A stretch of DNA of 64,000 nt from Clostridium muellerianum (GTDB lineage Bacteria > Bacillota > Clostridia > Clostridiales > Clostridiaceae). The stretch spans positions 62,001 to 126,000 of the forward strand of contig NZ_JABBNI010000004.1 of assembly GCF_012926525.1 (NCBI RefSeq), written 5' to 3'. Below the pieces are notes generated by a model. The model saw only the letters and a list, made by a program, of their open reading frames with translations, searched no databases and had not been told where the DNA came from. Within the stretch, counting starts at the first letter, position 1, and every line of letters begins with the position of its first letter. Positions 9,363-19,061 of the stretch are shown piece by piece. The position numbers were made by a program, and so were the translations under genes.

Positions 9363-9594
9363 TGGCTGATTTTAGGATAATTTTCGGAAAAAAGAATAAA
9401 TATTCAACATGTTATGTTATTATGCTAAGGAAAAAAATCATGTTCCCTAATTTACATAATCAATCCAATATTAATGATACATATTCTTATAAATATACAA
9501 AAAAAAAAATTAATTTTTGTCAAAAAAATAACTTTTAAATTAAATTTTATTTCTAAAGCATCAATAATTATTAACATTTTTTCCAAATAATTCA
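9363..9594. other. Intergenic region without recognisable content
   Basis: AT-rich stretch between the arcA promoter and the terminator of the small coiled-coil gene. A 60-codon frame on the plus strand lacks a ribosome site and looks like chance. Confidence 0.5.
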
Positions 9595-9645
9595 CAAAAA
9601 TAAAGCACCTTCCTATTACTTTTTATACCCATTAAGAAAGTGCTT
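9595..9645 (-). terminator. Terminator of the small coiled-coil gene
   Basis: On the minus strand, AAGCACTTTC pairs with GAAGGTGCTT (one G-T pair) and is followed by TATTTTTG. Confidence 0.75.
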
Positions 9646-9666
9646 CTTGATTCCAATATGAAAGTC

Positions 9667-9897
9667 TTAATCATTTAATATTTTTCTAAGTTCTGCTTCT
9701 GATAATCCAACAGTACATTTCCCAACCATTACTTTATTCTTCTTTATGCTGTTTTTACTGTTTCTTATGTTTCTTTTATTTTTGTGGACCATATCACTAT
9801 TTTCCAACATTTCATATCTTTTTATTTCTTCTTTTAATTTTTCTATATATGCAGTTAGTTCTTCTATTTTCTTTTTTGTATTTATATTGCTATTCAT
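9667..9897 (-). CDS. Small basic coiled-coil protein of unknown function
   Basis: It has 76 residues. ATG 9897 has AAGGTGA about 8 nt upstream, and a terminator follows the stop, which together support a real gene. Residues 8-35 form a probable coiled coil rich in Lys and Glu; the middle is Lys/Asn-rich and basic. No signal peptide or membrane span. The C-terminal part (VGLSEAELRKILND) looks like a short helix. I do not recognise the family. It stands alone between arcA and spo0A. Confidence 0.6.
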   Translation of the reverse strand: MNSNINTKKKIEELTAYIEKLKEEIKRYEMLENSDMVHKNKRNIRNSKNSIKKNKVMVGKCTVGLSEAELRKILND

Positions 9898-10103
9898 GAT
9901 AATTTCACCTTTCTTATTATTTAAACTATAATATATTATAAAAAACGTTTGTTACATATCTATTACATATTTGTAACAGTAAAATCACAAAAGTATATAT
10001 TATAGAATGCCTTCCAAATAGTCATTATAAACAAATTTACTTAAATTAAATCTCTATGTTTATCTTATGTTTTTAAATATTTTCATGTTACTATATTTTT
10101 ATA
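9898..10103. other. Upstream region of the small coiled-coil gene
   Basis: AT-rich. It contains a short inverted pair around TTACATATCTATTACATATTTGTAA at 9952-9977 and possible -10 hexamers on the minus strand. Nothing decisive. Confidence 0.4.
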
Positions 10104-10160
10104 AAATCAAAGACCTTCAATATCCATTCTTTAATGAATACTGAAGGTCTTTGATTATTA
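10104..10160 (-). terminator. Terminator of spo0A
   Basis: AATCAAAGACCTTCA pairs with TGAAGGTCTTTGATT, an almost perfect 15-bp stem. On the minus strand it is followed by TTATAAAAATA, so the U run is weak. Confidence 0.75.
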
Positions 10161-10244
10161 CATAAAAACACTCATAAGTGTAATTCAATAGCTATTGTTT
10201 TAATTAATCTTTGTTACTAGCTTATTATCAACTCATTTCGCTTG

Positions 10245-11060
10245 TTAACTAACTTTATTTTTTAATCTTAACTTATCAGCCACCATAGCAATAAACTCTG
10301 AATTTGTTGGCTTACCTTTATCATTATGTATTGTATAGCCAAATATCTTATTTATAGTTTCTACTTGTCCTCTAGACCATGCAACTTCTATAGCATGCCT
10401 TATAGCTCTTTCTACTCTACTTGCAGTAGTATTATATTTTTTTGCTATAGAAGGATATAGTTCTTTTGTTACTGCAGATAAAAGTTCCATATTATTCACA
10501 ACCATAGTTATAGCTTCTCTTAAATACATATATCCTTTAATATGTGCTGGTACACCTATTTCATGTATTATGTTTGTTATTTCCTGTTCAAGATTAGTTG
10601 GTTCACTTTTAGCAAACTTAATTCCTGTAGTATCAATTAAAGAAATTGTTTTTTTAGGTTCATCGCCATTACTTATTGTATTATTGAACATTTGTCTTAT
10701 TCTCTTAGTAAAAACATCCATATCAAACGGTTTTACTACATAATAATCTGCACCTAATGTTATAGCTCTTTGTGTTATCTTATCTTGCCCTACTGCTGAA
10801 AGAACAATTATTCTTGGCATAGGATCTATATCCATACTATTTAGTCTTTCTAACACTCCAAGGCCATCAAGATGAGGCATAATTATATCTAGTACCACCA
10901 AATCTGGATGCTTTTCTTCTATAAGAGCTAATGCTTCTAATCCATCCTTTGCAATACCAGTTACCACAATGTCTCTTTGATTTAAAAGATAATCATTGAG
11001 AATATTACAAAACTCTTTATTATCATCTGCTATAATCACGCTTATTTTTGATTCTTCCAT
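10245..11060 (-). CDS. spo0A: Sporulation master response regulator Spo0A
   Basis: Controls entry into sporulation and, in solvent- or toxin-forming clostridia, much of stationary phase. It has 271 residues. The receiver domain (about 5-125) has acidic residues ADD (11-13), phosphorylated Asp58 in VVLDIIMP, and Lys in YYVVKP. The C-terminal DNA-binding domain includes [20 protein letters not shown], the highly conserved Spo0A recognition helix. It follows spoIVB in the same direction, as in all endospore formers. The upstream region carries a sigma-H-like promoter and a 0A box. Confidence 0.98.
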   Translation of the reverse strand: MEESKISVIIADDNKEFCNILNDYLLNQRDIVVTGIAKDGLEALALIEEKHPDLVVLDIIMPHLDGLGVLERLNSMDIDPMPRIIVLSAVGQDKITQRAITLGADYYVVKPFDMDVFTKRIRQMFNNTISNGDEPKKTISLIDTTGIKFAKSEPTNLEQEITNIIHEIGVPAHIKGYMYLREAITMVVNNMELLSAVTKELYPSIAKKYNTTASRVERAIRHAIEVAWSRGQVETINKIFGYTIHNDKGKPTNSEFIAMVADKLRLKNKVS

Positions 11061-11112
11061 ATTCGTTACTCCCCTTTTTTTATTTAATTCCCATATCTTA
11101 ACAAATTAATTA

Positions 11113-11137
11113 ATTCGACAAAACTATTTTAAATCCT
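11113..11137 (-). promoter_or_regulatory. Sigma-H-like promoter with overlapping 0A box ahead of spo0A
   Basis: On the minus strand there is AGGATTT (11137-11131), 13 nt, then CGAAT (11117-11113), matching the sigma-H pattern AGGAWWT/RGAAT except one base. TTTTGTCGAAT (11123-11113) matches the Spo0A box core TGTCGAA and overlaps the -10. This suggests autoregulation by Spo0A~P. Confidence 0.6.
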
Positions 11138-11162
11138 TCTTAGAAATAAAAGTTTTTATTGA

Positions 11163-11193
11163 AATTTAAAAGATAGCATAATTTATGCTATCT
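11163..11193 (-). terminator. Terminator of spoIVB
   Basis: AGATAGCATAA and TTATGCTATCT form a perfect 11-bp stem, followed on the minus strand by TTTAAATTTC. Confidence 0.6.
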
Positions 11194-11250
11194 AATATTA
11201 TTTTATCACACTTTTTACCATTATTTTAATTTTATTGATATTTTTATTTT

Positions 11251-12459
11251 TTATTTTAATAAAATATTTGCATCTTTAAGCATCCACTCTATATATATAC
11301 CATATCCAGTATCAGGTTTATTTATAAGCACATGAGTTACTGCACCTATTATTTTATTATCCTGGATAATGGGACTTCCACTCATTCCCTGTACAATACC
11401 ACCTGTTTTTTCTAAAAGAATAGGGTCTGTTATCTTTATTACCATACTTTTAGGCCCTGGAGAATCTTGAGACAATAACTTTTCTATCTGTATATCATAA
11501 AATTTTGGTTTTTCTCCATCTATAGTTGTTAAAATCTTAGCTGGACCTTCTTTTATTTCGTTTCTTAATGCAATTTTCATTGGTTTAATTTCCTTGTTAA
11601 TTAGTTTACTACTGGCTTTACCAAAAATACCACACCTTGTATTTTTATATATTTTGCCTAATATTGTTTCTTCATTTACAAATATCCCTTTTAGTTCTCC
11701 AGGATTGCCTTTTAATCCTCTTTTAACTGACACAATAGAAGATGGAACTATTTCTCCTGAACCTATATTCAAAATAGTACCAGTATCTATGTCTGTAATA
11801 GGATGCCCTAATGCTGCAAACATTCCTGTTTTCTCATCATAAAAAGTTAGTGTTCCCACACCAGCAGTACAATCTCTTACCCACAGTCCTATTTTAAAAT
11901 TATTATCTTCTGGATTTTTAACAGGTTTTACTGTTTTTTCAAGTTCCTCACCTTTTCTTTCTATTACTATTTTTAACTCATTACCGTTTGAATTATATAT
12001 TTGTTTTTGAACATCTTCTGAATCTTTAATAACAACGTTATTTATTTTTGTAATATTATCTCCTATTTGTATGCCAGCTAAAGCTGCAGGACTAGTTATC
12101 TTGTCTCTTCCTGTTTTTATATCAGATAAAGCTACTACTAAAACTCCTTTTGTATTTAGCTTTACACCTATTGGCTGCCCTCCTGGATACAAAACTATTG
12201 AATTACTTACCGATTTTAATGAAACTAACTTTACAGGCAATATTCCTAATAAATTTACACTCATTTTCTTATCTTCTATATCAACATTCTTTATTTTATT
12301 TTGCTCTCTCAGTTTTACAAAGCTGTCGGTTTTTAAAGTTTCACCTTCTCTTATAAATATAGTAGTCGGTATATTTTGTGCCTTATAATAAGAAACTATC
12401 ATTAATAACAGGATAGGAATTAAAATACAGCATAACATCTTTTTAATTTTTTTATCCAT
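11251..12459 (-). CDS. spoIVB: SpoIVB serine peptidase (S55 family)
   Basis: Forespore-secreted protease which, in Bacillus, signals to the mother cell by cleaving SpoIVFA and so triggers sigma-K processing. It has 402 residues. An N-terminal membrane anchor spans 8-24, a PDZ domain covers about 100-180 (ALAGIQIGDNITKINNV), and the S55 domain follows. Likely catalytic residues are His219 (ALGHPIT), Asp345 and Ser in GMSGSP (358-363). It lies between recN and spo0A, the standard order. Confidence 0.95.
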   Translation of the reverse strand: MDKKIKKMLCCILIPILLLMIVSYYKAQNIPTTIFIREGETLKTDSFVKLREQNKIKNVDIEDKKMSVNLLGILPVKLVSLKSVSNSIVLYPGGQPIGVKLNTKGVLVVALSDIKTGRDKITSPAALAGIQIGDNITKINNVVIKDSEDVQKQIYNSNGNELKIVIERKGEELEKTVKPVKNPEDNNFKIGLWVRDCTAGVGTLTFYDEKTGMFAALGHPITDIDTGTILNIGSGEIVPSSIVSVKRGLKGNPGELKGIFVNEETILGKIYKNTRCGIFGKASSKLINKEIKPMKIALRNEIKEGPAKILTTIDGEKPKFYDIQIEKLLSQDSPGPKSMVIKITDPILLEKTGGIVQGMSGSPIIQDNKIIGAVTHVLINKPDTGYGIYIEWMLKDANILLK

Positions 12460-12492
12460 GCTTTTGCCTCCTGTCTTTAATTTATCTAATTT

Positions 12493-12522
12493 TAAGTTTC
12501 CCTTTAAGATATTTTATTATGC
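12493..12522 (-). promoter_or_regulatory. Possible sigma-F/sigma-G promoter of spoIVB
   Basis: On the minus strand there is GCATA (12522-12518), 15 nt, then GGGAAACTTA (12502-12493). It resembles the forespore consensus GYATA / GGNNANANTR with one mismatch. It lies 34 nt upstream of the gene. Inferred only from pattern. Confidence 0.4.
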
Positions 12523-12614
12523 TATTATATACTTTCATTTAAAGTTAGCTTTTTATTTTTGAACTAAATTTTTCACTAATAATTTATAATTCACATGTAT
12601 AGAATTTAAATCAC

Positions 12615-12648
12615 AAAATAAAAAAGACTGCAAATACTTGCAGTCTTT
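12615..12648 (-). terminator. Terminator of the recN operon
   Basis: On the minus strand, AAAGACTGCAAG-tatt-TGCAGTCTTT is followed by TTTTATTTTG. It lies immediately after the recN stop. Confidence 0.85.
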
Positions 12649-12650
12649 GA

Positions 12651-14351
12651 TCAGCTAATTTCCGTTTTTCTAAAATTAGCCATTTTTATAAGTTCTTTAG
12701 CATGTTCTACAGTTAGCTTTGTAACTTCAGAACCACCTATCATTCTAGCTATTTCATATTCTTTTTCTTCATTATCCATTTTTTTAATTTTAGTATATGT
12801 TTTTTCATCCTTAACTTCTTTAGATACCCAATAATGTATATCAGATATGCATGCAATCTGTGGAAGATGTGTTACACAAAAAACTTGATGATTTTTAGAT
12901 ATAGCATACATTTTTTCTGCTACGCACTGAGCTATCCTTCCACTTATTCCAGTATCTATTTCATCAAATATTACAGAAGGTATATGATCTTTATCTACAA
13001 ATACAGTTTTTAACGCCAGCATTATTCTAGAAAGTTCTCCTCCTGATACTATTTTTTCTAAAGGTTTTAAAGGTTCACCAGGATTTGTAGAAATATAAAA
13101 TTGAACTCTATCCATACCATTTGATTGAAACTTTTCATTAAGCTCTACATTTACCTTAAATGTACTCTTCTCAAGTCCAACAAAATTCAATTCGTTCTTT
13201 ATCTTTAATTGTAAATCCTGAGCTATTTTACATCTTTCTAAATGAAGTTTTTCTCCATATATTTTTAACTCTTTTGCTAAGTTATTTTTTTCATTTTTTA
13301 ATTTTTGTATTATTTCGTTACTATTTATCATTTCATTATATTGAAGCTTTATTTTGTCTCTATAATTTAAAATCTCCTGTATACTACTGCCATATTTCTT
13401 TTTTAATCCAGTTATTTGATATATTCTGCTATTTATATATTCCAATTCTCTTTCGTCATAGGAAACACTATCCTTTATGCTTCTTATTTGTTCTATACTT
13501 CCCTCTATATTATAATAAGCATCTTTTAAAACATCACTTATTTCTTTTATCTTAGGCAAATTTTGCTGCACTGAACAAAGCTCTTTTATAATCATTCCCA
13601 GATTATCATAAATGGATCCAGTCTCTTCACTTCCAGTATAAAGATAATTATAAGAGTTATTTAATACATTATTTATTTTTTCTGAATTTGAAAGTATTTT
13701 AAACTTTTCTTCAAGCTCTACATCCTCATTTTCTTTTAAGCTAGAATCATTTATTTCATTTATTTGATATTTTAAAAAATCTATAAGTTTATCTTTTTCT
13801 CCATCCTTGCCTATAAGTTCATTAATTTTATTCTCTATTTCACAAAGCTTATTGTACTTTTGTTTATAATTTAACAAAAGCTCTTTTAAGTTTTCTTCTC
13901 CATAAGAATCTACATATTCAATATGATTTTCCCACAATAGCAAATTTTGATTCTCATGCTGTCCATGAATATCTAGTAATGTACTGCTTATTAATTTCAA
14001 AGTAGTAACTAAGATTGATTTACCATTAACTTTTGTAATACTTTTTCCTGATTGAAATGTTTCTCTACTTATTATAACTAAATCATTAATATCTATGTCT
14101 ATATCATTTTGTTTTAATATTTCTAATGTTTTAGGATTTGTTGAAGTAAAGATCGCTTCTACAAAAGTCTTATTTTCTCCAGTCCTTATTAGATCCTTAT
14201 TAAACTTACTGCCTAATACATAGTTTATTGCATCTATAAGTATTGATTTACCTGCTCCAGTTTCACCTGAAAGTACATTAAATCCATTATCAAAAGATAT
14301 ACTTAAGTTTTCTATTAATGCGAAATTTTTTATATTTAATTGAAGGAGCAT
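12651..14351 (-). CDS. recN: DNA repair ATPase RecN
   Basis: SMC-like protein that gathers broken ends in double-strand-break repair. It has about 566 residues. Walker A is GETGAGKS (29-36). The central part is coiled coil, and the C-terminal part holds the ABC signature (IVSGGELSRIMLALK) and Walker B (VIFDEIDTGISG). I choose ATG 14351 (MLLQLNIKNFALI), which matches family N-termini. An in-frame TTG at 14360 lies only 2 nt after AGGAGG. It is the last gene of the argR-recN unit. Confidence 0.95.
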   Translation of the reverse strand: MLLQLNIKNFALIENLSISFDNGFNVLSGETGAGKSILIDAINYVLGSKFNKDLIRTGENKTFVEAIFTSTNPKTLEILKQNDIDIDINDLVIISRETFQSGKSITKVNGKSILVTTLKLISSTLLDIHGQHENQNLLLWENHIEYVDSYGEENLKELLLNYKQKYNKLCEIENKINELIGKDGEKDKLIDFLKYQINEINDSSLKENEDVELEEKFKILSNSEKINNVLNNSYNYLYTGSEETGSIYDNLGMIIKELCSVQQNLPKIKEISDVLKDAYYNIEGSIEQIRSIKDSVSYDERELEYINSRIYQITGLKKKYGSSIQEILNYRDKIKLQYNEMINSNEIIQKLKNEKNNLAKELKIYGEKLHLERCKIAQDLQLKIKNELNFVGLEKSTFKVNVELNEKFQSNGMDRVQFYISTNPGEPLKPLEKIVSGGELSRIMLALKTVFVDKDHIPSVIFDEIDTGISGRIAQCVAEKMYAISKNHQVFCVTHLPQIACISDIHYWVSKEVKDEKTYTKIKKMDNEEKEYEIARMIGGSEVTKLTVEHAKELIKMANFRKTEIS

Positions 14352-14371
14352 AGCTCTCAATGCCTCCTACT

Positions 14372-14821
14372 TTAAGAAATCATTTTTTTCATTTTTTGCG
14401 CTATAATTTCTGCTTTTTCCTTATCTCTAGCCAATACAAAAATTGTGTTATCTCCTGCAATATTGCCTGCTATACCATCAAAATTTAATGTATCAATAGC
14501 TTCTGCTGCTGCTGCTGCTGATCCTGTCATAGTTTTTACTATGACGAATTTATCTATATTCTCAACACTTATCACAGTTTGTGAAAATATATTTATTAGC
14601 TTGTTTGATAAACAACTTTCTGTATGAACTATAGTTGCATACTTATAATTACCATCATCAGCTAAAACTTTAATTAACTTTAATTCTTTTATATCCCTTG
14701 AAACAGTAGCTTGTGTAACATCCATTCCATTTTTCTTAAGTTCTTCAGCTAACTCTTCTTGTGTTTCAATATTTCTTGAATTTATAATCTCTAATATTTT
14801 AGCATGTCTCGTTATCTTCAT
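14372..14821 (-). CDS. argR: Arginine repressor ArgR, paralogue 1
   Basis: Arginine-dependent repressor of arginine biosynthesis and often activator of catabolism; it works as a hexamer. It has 149 residues. The N-terminal winged helix contains [14 protein letters not shown], and the C-terminal oligomerisation and arginine-binding domain contains [17 protein letters not shown] 14821 follows AAGGTGAAGTT. A five-alanine run comes from a GCA microsatellite. It keeps the first Asp of the GD[DN]T arginine-binding motif, unlike paralogue 2. It lies 20 nt before recN. A conserved repeat of about 100 nt sits in its leader. Confidence 0.93.
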   Translation of the reverse strand: MKITRHAKILEIINSRNIETQEELAEELKKNGMDVTQATVSRDIKELKLIKVLADDGNYKYATIVHTESCLSNKLINIFSQTVISVENIDKFVIVKTMTGSAAAAAEAIDTLNFDGIAGNIAGDNTIFVLARDKEKAEIIAQKMKKMIS

Positions 14822-14865
14822 AACTTCACCTTCATATTCCTTTACCAAAATGTAATTTTATTATG

Positions 14866-14970
14866 TTTATCCGATGTCTACCATCCATAACACTTTCTTC
14901 TATCCCCTTTAAGTGAAAGCTAATGGCTGATATTCTCCCTTGACAAGTTCTTCTAAGCCTCAAATAAGTT
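14866..14970 (-). repeat. Leader repeat B, copy 1 (upstream of argR paralogue 1)
   Basis: Reads on the minus strand from ACTTATTTGAGG to GGTAGACATCGGATAA. It shares the opening, several internal blocks and the end with 43776-43871. Internal pairs such as CTTTCACTT with AAGAAAGTG can form a hairpin. A perfect hairpin GTTAAATACC-attta-GGTATTTAAC lies just before it (14966-14990). It ends about 45 nt before the argR ATG. Family not recognised. Confidence 0.55.
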
Positions 14971-15043
14971 AAATACCTAAATGGTATTTAACAAGCTTTT
15001 GCTCCAAGAAAAAGTAATTCTCATAAGAAAGCTTCACCAAATC

Positions 15044-15508
15044 CTAAGTCTGAGCATTACCTTTAACCATCTTTTTCATGTCTGCTACTATTATTTTTGC
15101 CTTATCAGTATCTCTAGCTAAAACAAAAATAGTATTATTGCCTGCAACAGTTCCTGCTATACCGTAAAAATTTAGTGAATCTAATGATTCAGCTGCAGCA
15201 TTAGCAGAACCTGCTATAGTTTTTATTATTATAAAATTGTCCACATTTTCAACACTTACTACAGTTTCTGAAAAAATCTTTATAAGCTTGTTAGATAAAA
15301 AACTTTCTGTATGAACTATAGTTGCATATTTATAATTACCATCATCAGCTAAAACTTTAATTAACTTTAATTCTTTTATATCCCTTGAAACAGTAGCTTG
15401 CGTAACATCCATTCCGCTTTTTCTTAGCTCTTCCGCTAATTCTTCCTGCGTTTCAATATCTTTTGAATTTATAATCTCTAATATTTTAGCATGTCTCGTT
15501 ATCTTCAT
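15044..15508 (-). CDS. ArgR-family regulator, paralogue 2
   Basis: It has 154 residues. The first 75 are almost identical to paralogue 1 (about five changes), including the recognition helix [12 protein letters not shown]. The C-terminal half is more diverged, and the effector loop reads GTVAGNNTIFV, so the acidic residue that contacts arginine in known ArgR proteins is Asn. It may therefore respond poorly or not at all to arginine, or modulate paralogue 1 by mixed hexamers (inference). Start ATG 15508 has GGTGA 5 nt upstream; an alternative ATG is at 15520. It overlaps the end of nadK by 23 nt. Confidence 0.9.
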   Translation of the reverse strand: MKITRHAKILEIINSKDIETQEELAEELRKSGMDVTQATVSRDIKELKLIKVLADDGNYKYATIVHTESFLSNKLIKIFSETVVSVENVDNFIIIKTIAGSANAAAESLDSLNFYGIAGTVAGNNTIFVLARDTDKAKIIVADMKKMVKGNAQT

Positions 15509-16358
15509 ATTGTTCACCATAATATTCCTTTGCTCTAAATGTAACCTTTTTTCTTAAAGTATCAAAATAATCATTACTATTTAATTTAACTAACTTACAT
15601 TTATTTTCTGCAGCACAAATATCTATTGTTTCAGTTTTATCTAATTTTATAAATTCTTGACCATCTATAGATAAAAATATGTCTTCATCATTTTTAGAAA
15701 AGTTTATTGATATATTACTTTTTCCATCTAAAACTATAGTTCTTGTTCCAAGAGTTTGTGAATACATTGGTGTTAAAATAAAATTATTTAATGTAGGATA
15801 AATTATAGGTCCCCCTGCTGACAATGAATATGCTGTAGATCCCGTAGGTGTACTCATTATTATTCCATCTGCTGCAAAAGTATTATAATATCTGCCATCA
15901 ATATGGATTTTATACTTTACTATTCTAGCTATAACTCCCTTTGATAATACCACATCATTAAGGCCAATGCTAGTTTTTATCATTCCATCTTGTCTATAAC
16001 TACACTTAAGCATTAATCTCTCTTCAATAGTATATTCACCTTCTAAAATACTCTTAATAGCAGATTCTATATCTGAACTTTCAACTTGAGCCAAAAATCC
16101 TAAATGTCCTATGTTAATTCCAAAAATAGGCACATTATATTTGGCTACCTGCCTCGCAGTATTTAGTATTGTTCCATCCCCTCCTAAAACTATAATCATA
16201 TCCAGCTCATGACTTTTTTCCGTATTTAATCCTATACAATCATTATATACACTTACATTAATGTCTTTACATTCATTATAAATAGTTTTTATTATAAAAT
16301 CCAACACTTCTCTTTTATCATCTTTTGTTGTATTTACATTAATACCTATGTTTTTCAT
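15486..16358 (-). CDS. nadK: NAD kinase
   Basis: Phosphorylates NAD to NADP using ATP or polyphosphate in the cytoplasm. It has 290 residues. The conserved GGDGT loop appears in IVLGGDGTILNTAR, and the NAD site in PTGSTAYSLSAGGP. It overlaps tlyA by 4 nt (ATGA), a sign of translational coupling, and its 3' end overlaps argR paralogue 2. It belongs to the conserved tlyA-nadK-argR-recN order of Firmicutes. Confidence 0.96.
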   Translation of the reverse strand: MKNIGINVNTTKDDKREVLDFIIKTIYNECKDINVSVYNDCIGLNTEKSHELDMIIVLGGDGTILNTARQVAKYNVPIFGINIGHLGFLAQVESSDIESAIKSILEGEYTIEERLMLKCSYRQDGMIKTSIGLNDVVLSKGVIARIVKYKIHIDGRYYNTFAADGIIMSTPTGSTAYSLSAGGPIIYPTLNNFILTPMYSQTLGTRTIVLDGKSNISINFSKNDEDIFLSIDGQEFIKLDKTETIDICAAENKCKLVKLNSNDYFDTLRKKVTFRAKEYYGEQYEDNETC

Positions 16359-17179
16359 ATTGCCTCCCCATTAAGATTTTCATGAGCTGAATTTACTATA
16401 TTAATCGTATCTTGTTCATTATAAGTTTCAATATAACTTTTTTCCTTAGTAAAATAAATTAGGTATTCTATATTTCCTTCTGGTCCCTTAATGGGCGAGT
16501 AATCTAGTGCAATTATTTTTGCATCTTGCTGCTTAACAAATTCTACAATTTCCTTAACAACCTCTTCATGGGTTGATCTTTCTCTTACTACTCCCTTTTT
16601 TCCAACCTTTTCTCTTCCTGCTTCAAATTGCGGCTTTATTAGAGCCATTATTTTACCATCGTCATTAAGTAGATTTAAAACTGCTGGTATTACCTTTTTT
16701 AAAGATATAAAGGACACGTCTATACTAGCAAAATCAGATGATTCACCTATATCTTCTGGTTTTAAATATCTTACATTAGTTCTTTCCATACATACAACTC
16801 TTGGATCTATTCTAAGTTTCCAAGCAAACTGTCCATACCCTACATCCACAGAAAAAACCTTTTTAGCCCCACTTTGAAGCATACAATCTGTAAAACCTCC
16901 AGTAGAAGCACCTATATCTAAACATGTCTTATCTTTTAATTCTATATTAAAATTCTTTACAGCTTTTTGAAGTTTTAATCCTCCTCTACTCACAAAAGGA
17001 AGTTTTTCACCTTTAAATTCAATATTTGAAGACTCTTTTACCTTTTCTCCACACTTATCTACCCTTTTATCATCTACAAATATTTCTCCAGCCATTATAC
17101 TAGCTCTAGCCCTTTCTCTAGAAGAGAAAATTCCCTTTTTTACTAATAATATATCAAGTCTTTCTTTTGCTTCTGCCAT
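16355..17179 (-). CDS. tlyA: TlyA-family rRNA 2'-O-methyltransferase
   Basis: In characterised members it methylates ribose of 16S and 23S rRNA; historically called hemolysin A. It has 274 residues. An S4 RNA-binding domain is at 5-65 (RLDILLVKKGIFSSRERARA), then an FtsJ-like fold with the SAM motif CLDIGASTGGFTDCML. It lies between dxs and nadK with short gaps. Confidence 0.93.
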   Translation of the reverse strand: MAEAKERLDILLVKKGIFSSRERARASIMAGEIFVDDKRVDKCGEKVKESSNIEFKGEKLPFVSRGGLKLQKAVKNFNIELKDKTCLDIGASTGGFTDCMLQSGAKKVFSVDVGYGQFAWKLRIDPRVVCMERTNVRYLKPEDIGESSDFASIDVSFISLKKVIPAVLNLLNDDGKIMALIKPQFEAGREKVGKKGVVRERSTHEEVVKEIVEFVKQQDAKIIALDYSPIKGPEGNIEYLIYFTKEKSYIETYNEQDTINIVNSAHENLNGEAI

Positions 17180-17196
17180 AATAAACTCCTTTACTT

Positions 17197-19059
17197 CTAT
17201 ACTATTTTCAGCACGCTTTTTACAATTCCCTCAACATCTAATCCATACAATTTATATAACAAATCTGGTTTTCCATGAGGTATAAATTCATCTCTAAATC
17301 CAAGGTTTATAACTTTCACGTTTTTATTAAGGGTGTTTATATATTCAAGTATATAAGATCCTAGACCTCCTCTTACCACATTATCTTCTATAGTTACAAT
17401 ATTAAATCCTTCCTGTACCAAAACTTTAATAAGCTCTTCATCTATTGGCTTTATAAAGCAAGCATTTATTACAGTTACATTAATACCTAATTCTTTTAAT
17501 TTCTGGCCTGCTAAAAGAGCATGCTGAACCATTTTCCCTTGAGCTATTAATGCTATATTTCCTTCTTTATGTAGTATTTCCCATTTTCCTAAAGTAAAGT
17601 CATTAAGAGCTTCCATGGTAACTTTCATATTATCGCCGCCTCTAGGATATCTTATTGCTATAGGATATTTTTGTTCTACAGACCACCTGAGCATATTTTT
17701 AAGCTCTGCAGTGGATTTTGGTGATACCACTACTATATTTGGCATATGAGTTAAAAATGATAAATCGAATACCCCCTGATGTGTTTCACCATCCTGTCCT
17801 ACAATTCCTGCTCTATCAACAGCCAATATAACAGGTAACTTTTGCAAACAAACATCATGTAATATCTGATCATATGCTCTTTGAAGAAATGTAGAATATA
17901 CGGCAAAAACAGGTTTAAGTCCAGACTTAGCCATTCCTGCTGCCATAGTTACAGCATGCTGCTCCGCAATACCTACATCAAAAAATCTATTTGGAAAAAC
18001 TTTTGAGAATTCATTAAGTCCAGTTCCATCTCTCATAGCTGCAGTTATAGCTACTAAGTTATTGTAATGCTTTCCAAGCTGGACCATTTCATCACCAAAA
18101 GCTTTTGAATATGTAACACATGAATTGGAATATACTTCTCCACTACCACAATCGAAGGGTCCTACTCCATGAAATTTTCCAGGATTTTTTTCTGCAAATT
18201 CATATCCTTTTCCTTTTTTTGTTATGACATGAATAATAACAGGTCCTTCAATATTTTTAGCTTTTGATAATACCTCTGTAAGTTCTTTTAAATTATGACC
18301 ATCAATAAGTCCTAGATATTTAATCCCAATATCTTCAAAAAACATGCCTGGAACTACCATTTGTTTTATTCCATTTTTTACTTTTTCAAGATATTTAGCC
18401 ATTCCTTTGCCTATGTTAGGTATTCTTTTTAATGTGTTCTCTACTTCTAACTTAAACTTATTATACTTAGGATCAATTCTTATTTTATTAAGATATTTTG
18501 ATACTCCACCTACATTTTTTCCTATAGACATTTGATTATCATTCAATACTATTATTAACTTTGTCTTTCTATATCCTGCATCATTTAATGCTTCTAATGC
18601 CATACCACCTGTAAGGGCTCCATCACCTATTACAGCTGCTACTTCATACTTTTCTTTTTTCAAATCTCTTGCTATTGCCATTCCAAGAGCTGCTGATAAA
18701 GAAGTACTGCTATGTCCCGTTTCAAAGAAGTCATAAATGCTTTCTGAACTTTTAGGGAAGCCACTCATCCCGCCAAATTGTCTGAGAGTATCAAATTTTT
18801 CTTTTCTCCCTGTAAGCAATTTGTGTACATAAGCTTGATGACCTACATCCCATATGAGTTTATCCTTATCTAAATCTAATACATTAAATAAACTCAATGT
18901 TAACTCTACTACACCTAAACTAGAAGCAAGATGTCCTCCTGTTTTTGAAACCTTTTCTATTAAAAATTCTCTTATTTCCCCTGCTAATTGCTTTTGTTGT
19001 TTTAATGACATGTGCTTTATTTCATGTATACCTTTGTAATTTTCTAGTATGTTTAACAT
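17197..19059 (-). CDS. dxs: 1-deoxy-D-xylulose-5-phosphate synthase
   Basis: First step of the MEP isoprenoid pathway: pyruvate plus glyceraldehyde 3-phosphate, thiamine diphosphate-dependent. It has 620 residues. It shows the thiamine-binding motif [15 protein letters not shown], the [14 protein letters not shown] loop and transketolase pyrimidine domain motifs ([17 protein letters not shown]). It is followed by tlyA and preceded by oapA and the OLE RNA, with ispA further upstream, so isoprenoid genes flank OLE. Confidence 0.97.
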   Translation of the reverse strand: MLNILENYKGIHEIKHMSLKQQKQLAGEIREFLIEKVSKTGGHLASSLGVVELTLSLFNVLDLDKDKLIWDVGHQAYVHKLLTGRKEKFDTLRQFGGMSGFPKSSESIYDFFETGHSSTSLSAALGMAIARDLKKEKYEVAAVIGDGALTGGMALEALNDAGYRKTKLIIVLNDNQMSIGKNVGGVSKYLNKIRIDPKYNKFKLEVENTLKRIPNIGKGMAKYLEKVKNGIKQMVVPGMFFEDIGIKYLGLIDGHNLKELTEVLSKAKNIEGPVIIHVITKKGKGYEFAEKNPGKFHGVGPFDCGSGEVYSNSCVTYSKAFGDEMVQLGKHYNNLVAITAAMRDGTGLNEFSKVFPNRFFDVGIAEQHAVTMAAGMAKSGLKPVFAVYSTFLQRAYDQILHDVCLQKLPVILAVDRAGIVGQDGETHQGVFDLSFLTHMPNIVVVSPKSTAELKNMLRWSVEQKYPIAIRYPRGGDNMKVTMEALNDFTLGKWEILHKEGNIALIAQGKMVQHALLAGQKLKELGINVTVINACFIKPIDEELIKVLVQEGFNIVTIEDNVVRGGLGSYILEYINTLNKNVKVINLGFRDEFIPHGKPDLLYKLYGLDVEGIVKSVLKIV

Positions 19060-19061
19060 TT

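Noticed and set aside
9356-9538. 60-codon plus-strand open frame
   Set aside because: Starts within the -35 box of the arcA promoter on the other strand, no SD, composition like random AT-rich DNA.
14500-14525. GCA/CTG trinucleotide run in argR paralogue 1
   Set aside because: Only five units coding for alanine in frame; not enough to claim a phase-variable tract.
14866-14970. Known riboswitch or T-box in the argR leader
   Set aside because: No T-box sequence, no known riboswitch core. Kept only as an unclassified repeat.
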